Below, one piece after another: positions 1 through 4,474 of a DNA stretch of 9,083 nucleotides (positions are counted from its first letter, which is position 1; each line of letters opens with the position of its first letter). Both the position numbers and the translations under genes were made by a program. Origin of the DNA: Thermococcus sp. (GTDB taxonomy: Archaea > Methanobacteriota_B > Thermococci > Thermococcales > Thermococcaceae). Under the pieces are notes generated by a model. That model searched no databases, had not been told where the DNA came from, and saw nothing but the letters and a program-made list of their open reading frames with translations. Location of the stretch: NCBI GenBank assembly GCA_027074805.1, contig JALTCK010000037.1:1-9083 (forward strand), in the 5' to 3' direction.

Positions 1-730
1 CGATTGTACTTCCCTTAAGTACTATCTTCCTCCTGCGGACCCTTATGCCAGCCCTCTCAAGCTCCTCGCCGATTTTGGGAGTCGTCTTCTTCTTGGTGCC
101 GCCGGTGTCGACGATGCCGCCGATTATGAATGCCTTAACTCCGAAATCCCTCTCGCTTAAAACCTCATCTGCCCAGGGGTCGAGGAGGACGACCTCTTCT
201 ATTCCATTCTCAGCTAGAAACTCCGCGGTCGACCTCTCGTGGGCGGTTATTCTCTCCAGCGGGCCGTTGAACATCCGCCTGAACTCTTCGCTGGCCCAGG
301 TGACGGCGAGCTCCCTCCCCGTGAAGTAGTCCCTCAAAAGGCCGTAGCTCTGGGTGACCTGAAGGCAGATCTTGCCCTTCTCCTTCTGGGTGTGCCTGTC
401 CCAGTGGTAGAGGTCGATTATGAAGTAGGGCCAGTCCGGCAACCTGCCCAGCAAGTCCTTCCTTTCGACGACGGTTTCAAACTTCCCCACCATGCACGAG
501 GGGACGTAGGCGTAGTGGGACCCTTCAACGCGCCTCCCGCCCAGATCCCACGCAAAAACCGTTTTCTCAGGGACGCGCACAACGGCGCCCTTTCCGTGGA
601 CTATCTCTATCGCTATGTCCTGGAGTTTGTTCTTTGACCTCCTGAACCTCTTCGAGAGGGTTCCGATGCTCTCTATGCCCTTCTCCCTGAGTGCTTCCCT
701 GAATACGTCGGCGAGCGTCATCATGGCCAT
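1..730 (-). CDS. trm10: Archaeal Trm10, tRNA (adenine/guanine-9-N1)-methyltransferase, 5' part
   Basis: SPOUT-fold enzyme that methylates N1 of the purine at tRNA position 9 using S-adenosylmethionine; the Thermococcus kodakarensis homologue accepts both A9 and G9. The 243 visible residues begin MAMMTLADVFREAL. A middle segment reads YFIIDLYHWDRHT, followed by KGKICLQVTQSYG, and the SAM-binding knot shows LLDPWADEV then AFIIGGIVDTGG. Counting from the ATG at 724, the Asp of FIIDLY is residue 104 and the Asp of GGIVDTGG is residue 206, matching the D104 and D206 I recall as functional in the T. kodakarensis enzyme. Three in-frame ATGs (730, 724, 721) are possible. I chose 730 because the TATA box lies about 26 bp upstream and no Shine-Dalgarno sequence is present, which suggests a leaderless mRNA; homologue numbering favours 724. 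The gene is cut by the window edge; homologues of about 330-340 residues imply roughly 100 residues are missing. Confidence 0.93.
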   Translation of the reverse strand, partial: MAMMTLADVFREALREKGIESIGTLSKRFRRSKNKLQDIAIEIVHGKGAVVRVPEKTVFAWDLGGRRVEGSHYAYVPSCMVGKFETVVERKDLLGRLPDWPYFIIDLYHWDRHTQKEKGKICLQVTQSYGLLRDYFTGRELAVTWASEEFRRMFNGPLERITAHERSTAEFLAENGIEEVVLLDPWADEVLSERDFGVKAFIIGGIVDTGGTKKKTTPKIGEELERAGIRVRRRKIVLKGSTI

Positions 731-750
731 CGGTTGTGCCTTGGGAGAGG

Positions 751-760
751 GGTTAAAAAG
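751..760 (-). promoter_or_regulatory. TATA box for trm10
   Basis: Minus-strand CTTTTTAACC. Its centre is about 26 bp upstream of the ATG at 730, so transcription should begin at or next to that ATG. It lies at the edge of the repeat tract further upstream. Confidence 0.55.
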
Positions 761-875
761 GTTGCTACCAAACTTTGCGTGGCAAAGTTTGATCAAACAA
801 CCTTTGCTGGCGCAAGGCTTGACTAAGAAACTCTTCTTGCGAAAAGTTTCATCAAAAAACTCTGACTGTTTAAAC
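757..875. repeat. Degenerate tandem repeat, about four ~30-bp units
   Basis: Units start near 757, 786, 816 and 845. Each opens with a form of GTTTGATCAAAC (787 GTTTGATCAAAC, 817 GCTTGACTAAG, 846 GTTTCATCAAAAAAC), and the first two end in a CTTTGC..GCAA element. A further copy, GTTTCATCAAAAAC, lies alone at 921-934. Alignment by eye gives only partial identity, so this is an old or loosely constrained repeat. There are no distinct spacers, so it is not a CRISPR array. It sits in the non-coding gap between the tRNA-Glu 3' end and the trm10 promoter. Confidence 0.5.
769..797. repeat. Inverted repeat CAAACTTTGC/GCAAAGTTTG fused to palindrome TTTGATCAAA
   Basis: Arms 769-778 and 782-791 are perfect 10-bp complements around a 3-base loop (GTG). 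The right arm runs into a perfect 10-bp palindrome at 788-797. It could form a hairpin or bind a dimeric protein, and it lies just upstream of the trm10 TATA box. Confidence 0.6.
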
Positions 876-963
876 GGCCTTTTTGAACTTGTGTGCCTTA
901 AATGGGGGTTAAAATGTGGGGTTTCATCAAAAACCTCGAGTTTTCAGTGTTTCACTCTTCAAA

Positions 964-982
964 TGGCGTCCTCTGGACGCCA
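964..982. repeat. Perfect 8-bp GC-rich hairpin TGGCGTCC-TCT-GGACGCCA
   Basis: Arms 964-971 and 975-982 are exact complements with a 3-base loop. It has no following poly-T on either strand, so it is not a standard archaeal terminator. It may be an extragenic palindrome or an RNA processing structure between tRNA-Glu and trm10. Confidence 0.6.
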
Positions 983-1126
983 AGAATAAAGGTAAAACTG
1001 GTTTGAGGGCTTGTCTGGGAGGTTAAACCCGCAATTGGATTGCAATTAAAAGCGTACACAAAACACTCTTGCCCTCCCAGGCAGTAAGAACAATTCCGCC
1101 AGCGCTTTCGTTAGAAAGGGCTGTTA
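983..1126. other. Non-coding gap downstream of tRNA-Glu
   Basis: No convincing gene on either strand. It holds one distant inverted repeat, CTGGGAGG at 1015-1022 with CCTCCCAG at 1073-1080, and a short direct repeat GCAATT at 1031-1036 and 1042-1047. No T-run looks strong enough to call a tRNA terminator. Confidence 0.4.
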
Positions 1127-1204
1127 TGGTGCCCCGGCCGGGATTTGAACCCGGGGCGCGGGCTCGAAAGGCCCGCATGTTTGACCGGGCTACACCACCG
1201 GGGC
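1127..1204 (-). tRNA. tRNA-Glu (anticodon UUC), CCA encoded
   Basis: The cloverleaf folds completely on the minus strand. Acceptor GCCCCGG pairs with CCGGGGC over 7 bp, followed by discriminator A and an encoded CCA (1127-1129). The D stem is GTGT/ACAT with one G-T pair. Anticodon stem CGGGC/GCCCG encloses loop CTTTCGA, giving anticodon UUC. The variable loop is the short CGCC, and T arm CCGGG/CCCGG encloses TTCAAAT. The mature body is 75 nt plus CCA, with no intron. In archaea Glu-tRNA supplies translation and can also feed Gln-tRNA(Gln) formation by transamidation. The gene is a plausible integration landmark, because the DNA just beyond its 5' end turns AT-rich and unusual. Confidence 0.97.
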
Positions 1205-1227
1205 TCGATATTAGGGAAGGGCGAGCG

Positions 1228-1241
1228 TTTAAAAAGGTTTC
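1228..1241 (-). promoter_or_regulatory. BRE and TATA promoter of tRNA-Glu
   Basis: The minus strand reads GAAACC then TTTTTAAA (1241-1236 and 1235-1228). The TATA centre is about 28 bp upstream of the first tRNA base at 1204, the expected spacing for transcription starting at or just before the mature 5' end. Confidence 0.75.
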
Positions 1242-1391
1242 GTCTGGGCGTTTCGAGTGCTGCCTGTATGGACATGTCATAGTTGGAGTTACCCTTAAGC
1301 AGCTGCCTCGGCTGGCCGTTGAGTACTTACCCAAAGTCTTTTGGATTCAAAGTCGTGTAGATGAGGTAAAAGAAGAAAACCAAAATTAAGC
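1242..1391. other. Intergenic, divergent between tRNA-Glu promoter and the two-gene cassette
   Basis: No gene seen. It contains a short inverted repeat, CCAAA (1331-1335) and TTTGG (1340-1344), and a direct repeat CAAAGTC (1332-1338 and 1348-1354). GAGGT at 1363-1367 is the best Shine-Dalgarno-like sequence but lies 24 nt from the ATG at 1392. I could not identify a clear TATA box for the cassette. Composition shifts towards AT across this stretch. Confidence 0.35.
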
Positions 1392-2471
1392 ATGAAGATT
1401 ACGTACGAAAATTATTTAAGAAATAGGACTAAACCTCATTGGGGGATTGAGATGAAGGAATACTTGGAGCGAAAGATATATTTCTACAAGTTAGTCTTAA
1501 GAGATAAAGTCCTGAAAAATTATAAGCAAGGAAGAATAATTGACCCGAAATTCCGACAGAAGCTTGGAGAGTTTTTGAATGATCCTTATGATTTTATTGA
1601 CCGCAACATATCCCTGAATAGTGTTCTAGAGACTAGGTATATACCTGGACAAGACTTAATTTTAATTAGGGATGATCCTTCAGAATTTAATCTGATTCCA
1701 TGGGTAGGTGGACCTGAGGAAGGCATTATTACCGCAAGAATTGGATACGGGAAGGAGAGAGACCTTCCTACAAAAATTGATAGAACTGGTCATGAAGATG
1801 GCATACATTTGGATAAAAGTCGGAAGGAAAGATTATACTATCCTACCCACTTTGTTATTTTTCCAAATGGTATAATCGGAATGGAAAGATATAAAGAGGG
1901 CCCTACTTCGTACCAGTTAAAATATTTCCTTAGTAAACATCTGTTTGGACAAGCGAGTGTAGTTGATCTCATGGAGGTATATTATAAAGAATTCATAGAT
2001 GAACTTTTAAGATCGCCCCGTGTGGTTTCGATGTATGTAAAAATGACAGCAACGAAGTATATCTATTACCTGGAACACAAAAAGAAAATGGATAAGGATA
2101 TTACAGATCTGCTGGGAGATTCTGTCTATCTTCTAGATCCCGATCTGATCGAAATAAAGGCCTCAGTTGATGGAAGGCGCAAAAGAAGGAAACTCTCTAA
2201 GGATGCCGTAATTTCGCTTCTTGATAATCTAAGACAAATAGAGGATAAATTGGGTGTTGTAGAGAATATTGTCGTAAAATATGAAGATCCTAAAACACAT
2301 GAACTGAAGGAAAAGCATATTTTTGAAGACAAACTAATCTCTACTAAAAAAGTTATCCGTGCTAAGGAAGAGTTGTCGAGAGTGGATACAGAGTATATGT
2401 ACAATAAGATCATTGAATCTTACAATGACATGTATGACAAGATTGAAAAGTTTTTAAAAGGTGAAGGGTAG
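1392..2471 (+). CDS. Unrecognised 359-residue soluble protein, first gene of AT-rich cassette
   Basis: I do not recognise this family with confidence. There is no signal peptide or membrane segment, and the protein is rich in Lys, Glu, Tyr and Ile. Visible parts: a charged helical N-terminus (1-80); a central segment with LIPWVGGPEEG (101-111) and THFVIFPNGIIGMERY (152-167), followed by GPTSYQLKYFL (170-180), looking like a beta-rich core; a strand-helix region with DLIEIKASVDGRRKRRKLSK (251-270), whose basic patch could contact nucleic acid; and a helical, probably coiled-coil C-terminus (315-357). No nuclease, ATPase or helix-turn-helix motif is evident. An alternative start at 1452, preceded by GGGGGATTGAG, would remove 20 residues. 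The stop is 8 nt before the next gene, so the two are probably co-transcribed. Base use is much more AT-rich than in flanking genes, which suggests horizontal acquisition. Confidence 0.8.
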   Translation: MKITYENYLRNRTKPHWGIEMKEYLERKIYFYKLVLRDKVLKNYKQGRIIDPKFRQKLGEFLNDPYDFIDRNISLNSVLETRYIPGQDLILIRDDPSEFNLIPWVGGPEEGIITARIGYGKERDLPTKIDRTGHEDGIHLDKSRKERLYYPTHFVIFPNGIIGMERYKEGPTSYQLKYFLSKHLFGQASVVDLMEVYYKEFIDELLRSPRVVSMYVKMTATKYIYYLEHKKKMDKDITDLLGDSVYLLDPDLIEIKASVDGRRKRRKLSKDAVISLLDNLRQIEDKLGVVENIVVKYEDPKTHELKEKHIFEDKLISTKKVIRAKEELSRVDTEYMYNKIIESYNDMYDKIEKFLKGEG

Positions 2472-2479
2472 AACGCTAA

Positions 2480-2923
2480 ATGTGGGATAGAATGCTCCCA
2501 AAAATCCTACGTAAAGGGATTATTGGCGGGTTTGTTTTATTTATAATTACAGCTCTTTTAACAAAGTACGGACCATTAGAAATATTAAAGCCCTCCCGTG
2601 ATTTTTATTGGACAATGGCTTCGATCTCAGGCACTCTTGCAGGATTCGTATTAGTAGGAGTTACAATTTTACATACTCTTCCAGACATAGAAATCTATAG
2701 GGAATTGCAGCAATTCAAATCATTCAAACAGAGTTATACAATATATCATGCTACTTTTATGTTCTTGCTTATTGTCCTGACTCTCTCAATACTCGGTGGG
2801 GTTAGTCTACCAGACAATAAGATTTTCGGATATCTTGTTCTTGCTTGTTTCATGGTATCTTTAGGGATGGTTTATTCCTGCTTCTGGATACTCAAAAAAC
2901 TTGCAGAATTACGGTTTAGCTAA
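2480..2923 (+). CDS. Small four-helix membrane protein, second gene of AT-rich cassette
   Basis: A 147-residue integral membrane protein with about four predicted membrane segments, near residues 12-28 (GIIGGFVLFIITALL), 44-66 (TMASISGTLAGFVLVGVTIL), 89-108 and 115-137. A charged loop of about 20 residues (68-87) separates helices 2 and 3, and the tail is short and basic. Gly and Ser in helix 2 (SGTLAG) could support tight packing or oligomerisation. No known catalytic motif is seen. AGGTGA at 2459-2464, inside the end of the upstream gene, is the likely ribosome-binding site but is 15 nt from this ATG; the ATG at 2492 is an alternative. Tight coupling to the soluble gene suggests the two proteins act together. 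It could be a membrane effector or anchor; the function is not known. Confidence 0.8.
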   Translation: MWDRMLPKILRKGIIGGFVLFIITALLTKYGPLEILKPSRDFYWTMASISGTLAGFVLVGVTILHTLPDIEIYRELQQFKSFKQSYTIYHATFMFLLIVLTLSILGGVSLPDNKIFGYLVLACFMVSLGMVYSCFWILKKLAELRFS

Positions 2924-2979
2924 ATTTGAATAATGTCACTGTGTGGGGTTTTGCCGCGTTTATAGGGAACCGCTCCACG

Positions 2980-3326
2980 CTACATAGATGACTGAAGTGG
3001 GTAATTGGAACTATAAGTTATGATGTTAAAAAAATTAAGTGATCCCTCCACTGCTAGGCAGATCGTTGATGATGCAGAACGTCTATTCGCTCTTTTTGCC
3101 TCAACTTCAATTTCATTTATCTTCATTACACCCCTCTCCTCCATTCAAAGGGTTTTGAGGAGTATAACGTCAGTCCCCATGGCCGCGTTCGCGTAGAGTA
3201 TCCTCATGTTACAGAGCTTGATGTTTGAGTTGATCTTCAGCGTCAGGTCAGTTGCCTTTGCTACCTGTCTTGGTGTTCAGTATGTGCTAATTCTATAAGA
3301 CTTTCCTCTCTTTCAAAGTTCGAAAT
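2980..3326 (-). pseudogene. Decayed coding relict, possibly C-terminal part of a PIN-domain (VapC-like) toxin
   Basis: Reading leftwards, an open stretch from 3326 encodes NFEREESLIELAHTEHQDR and hits a stop at 3263. Shifting frame near that point continues as VAKATDLTLKINSNIKL, then LYANAAMGTDVILLKTL, to an in-frame TGA at 3147-3145. The same frame continues past the TGA as MEERGVMKINEIEVEAKR and stops at 2982-2980. Helix, then (I)LYANAAMGTDVILL, then a short strand VMKI resembles the end of PIN domains, where the usual motif is an Asp-containing helix followed by an A..G..(L/I)(V/L)T strand; here the Asp position appears to be Asn (KLCNMR). The assignment is tentative. Alternatively, the part after the TGA could be an independent 48-54 residue gene, since ATG at 3126 follows GGAGGAGAGGGGTG. 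Confidence 0.4.
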
Positions 3327-3386
3327 TTAAGTCAAAAGTATGAGACCAACTTTCCAAACACGTTCCGCTAGAGATTATTCCACTGT

Positions 3387-3399
3387 AAACCTTTTTAAT
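3387..3399 (+). promoter_or_regulatory. BRE and TATA box of trm5b, leaderless geometry
   Basis: AAACC (3387-3391) directly precedes TTTTTAAT (3392-3399). The TATA centre is about 26 bp before the ATG at 3422, and no Shine-Dalgarno sequence lies between (the stretch is C-rich), so the mRNA probably starts at the initiation codon. Confidence 0.7.
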
Positions 3400-3421
3400 C
3401 CTCCCTCCCATTCCCCCACCG

Positions 3422-4414
3422 ATGCTCGCCGTAAAAGTCCCCAAGAAAGAGGCTGAAAAGACCAGAAGGAAGCTCCTCGAACTCGGTGTCCTAGCTAAAG
3501 GATACTCCATAAAACGGGAGGGTGGCTTTGTCCTCTTCCCTGTTACGGGGCGGGTTGAGGACTTCGAGCTCGTTGAGGCCGAGTTCGAAAGGCTGAAGAA
3601 GAGGCCCCACAGCTACCGCGAGGTCGTTGAGGTTCCGAAAGAGCTCAGGCCACTCCTGCCGAGTTCCTTCGACATCATTGGGGACATCGCGATAATCGAA
3701 CTCCCTGAAGAGCTGATGCCCTACGGAAGGGCCATCGGCGAGGCGATCCTCAAGGTCCACCGCCACATAAGGGCGGTCTTCGCCAAGGGGAGCAAAGTCG
3801 AGGGCGAGTACCGTGTGAGGGAACTTATCCATCTCGCAGGGGAGAAGAGAACCGAAACCCTCCACCGCGAGAACGGGATAAGGCTGAAGCTCGACGTTGC
3901 GAGGGTCTACTACACCCCGAGGCTCGCCACCGAGAGGATGCGGGTTTTTGAGAAGACGCGGCCGGGCGAGGTCGTCTTCGACATGTTCGCCGGCGTCGGG
4001 CCGTACTCGATACTCCTCGCGAGGAAGGCAAGGCTCGTCTTCGCCGTTGATCTGAACCCCTGGGCGGTGAAGTACCTTGAGGAGAACATACGCCTGAACA
4101 GGGCCAACAACGTCGTCCCGATCCTCGGCGACGTGAGAAAGGTCGCGGGAAATGTAAAGGCCGACCGCGTCATAATGAACCTCCCCAAGTTCGCCGACCG
4201 CTTTTTGAGGGAGGCAATGCTGAGTGTTAAGCCCGGGGGAGTAATCCACTACTACGGTTTCGGCCCCGAGGAGGACCTCTACTCGGAGCACGAGGCGAAG
4301 ATAAAGGCCATTGCCAAGGAGCTCAGCTTTACTGTGGAGTTCATCGACCGGAGAAAAGTGCGCCCCTACGCGCCGAGGCAGTTCAACATCGCGATAGACT
4401 TCAGGGTGGAGTGA
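3422..4414 (+). CDS. trm5b: tRNA (guanine37-N1)-methyltransferase, Trm5b type
   Basis: Transfers a methyl group from S-adenosylmethionine to N1 of G37 next to the anticodon, which prevents +1 frameshifting. At 330 residues it matches archaeal Trm5b (Methanocaldococcus MJ0883 is about 336) and lacks the longer N-terminal region of eukaryotic Trm5. A small N-terminal D1 domain (about 1-62) is followed by the D2 region with YRVRELIHLAGE (130-141) and HRENG (148-152), then a class I Rossmann domain with FDMFAGVGPYS (186-196), the acidic AVDLNP (208-213) and the catalytic-loop motif MNLP (252-255). R131 and E171 sit where I recall the catalytic R145 and E185 of MJ0883, both with an offset of 14. 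The gene begins about 26 bp after a TATA box and seems leaderless. Trm5a/Taw22, which also acts on wyosine intermediates, is the alternative; length and motifs favour Trm5b. Confidence 0.93.
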   Translation: MLAVKVPKKEAEKTRRKLLELGVLAKGYSIKREGGFVLFPVTGRVEDFELVEAEFERLKKRPHSYREVVEVPKELRPLLPSSFDIIGDIAIIELPEELMPYGRAIGEAILKVHRHIRAVFAKGSKVEGEYRVRELIHLAGEKRTETLHRENGIRLKLDVARVYYTPRLATERMRVFEKTRPGEVVFDMFAGVGPYSILLARKARLVFAVDLNPWAVKYLEENIRLNRANNVVPILGDVRKVAGNVKADRVIMNLPKFADRFLREAMLSVKPGGVIHYYGFGPEEDLYSEHEAKIKAIAKELSFTVEFIDRRKVRPYAPRQFNIAIDFRVE

Positions 4415-4422
4415 TTCCAGGG

Positions 4423-4472
4423 ATGTTTTCTGCATAGAACAATCTTTTTAAATAGAATGTTTTATGTATAAA
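4423..4472 (+). repeat. Imperfect direct repeats flanking the ATPase TATA box
   Basis: ATGTTTTCTGCATAG (4423-4437) and ATGTTTTATGTATAA (4458-4472) are 35 bp apart and bracket the TATA box. They could be operator half-sites, or chance in an AT-rich stretch. Confidence 0.3.
4445..4453 (+). promoter_or_regulatory. TATA box of the AAA ATPase gene, leaderless geometry
   Basis: TTTTTAAAT, centred 26 bp before the ATG at 4475. No Shine-Dalgarno sequence precedes that ATG, so a leaderless transcript is likely. The same T-run could help end the trm5b transcript. Confidence 0.65.
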
Positions 4473-4474
4473 AT

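Larger units (their letters stand above)
1392..3326. other. AT-rich accessory island between tRNA-Glu and trm5b
   Basis: A two-gene cassette and a decayed coding relict, flanked by a tRNA gene on one side and a core tRNA-modification gene on the other. The G+C count for 1501-1560 is 21/60, against 39/60 at 3601-3660 in trm5b. No integrase, transposase or copy of the tRNA end was found, so an insertion mechanism cannot be assigned. Confidence 0.5.

Noticed and set aside
757..934. CRISPR-like repeat array
   Set aside because: Units adjoin with no unique spacers, and they are too diverged for a CRISPR array.
239..989. Plus-strand open frames over trm10 and the non-coding gap
   Set aside because: Antisense to trm10 or running through repeats, with no ribosome-binding site or family signature.
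1023..1389. Open frames on both strands across the tRNA gene
   Set aside because: They overlap the tRNA-Glu gene, and their sequence is explained by the tRNA.
1392..2923. Direct assignment of the cassette as a Kiwa (KwaA-KwaB) system
   Set aside because: Only the general plan (four-helix membrane protein plus soluble partner) matches. Gene order differs and I could not see specific family motifs.
2924..3421. A duplicated tRNA-Glu end marking an integration site
   Set aside because: I compared the acceptor, anticodon and T-arm segments by eye and found no match of useful length.
3491..4435. Long 314-codon open frame on the minus strand
   Set aside because: Antisense to trm5b. The plus strand has full Trm5 motifs and a promoter; the minus reading has no recognisable domain and reflects GC-rich codon structure.
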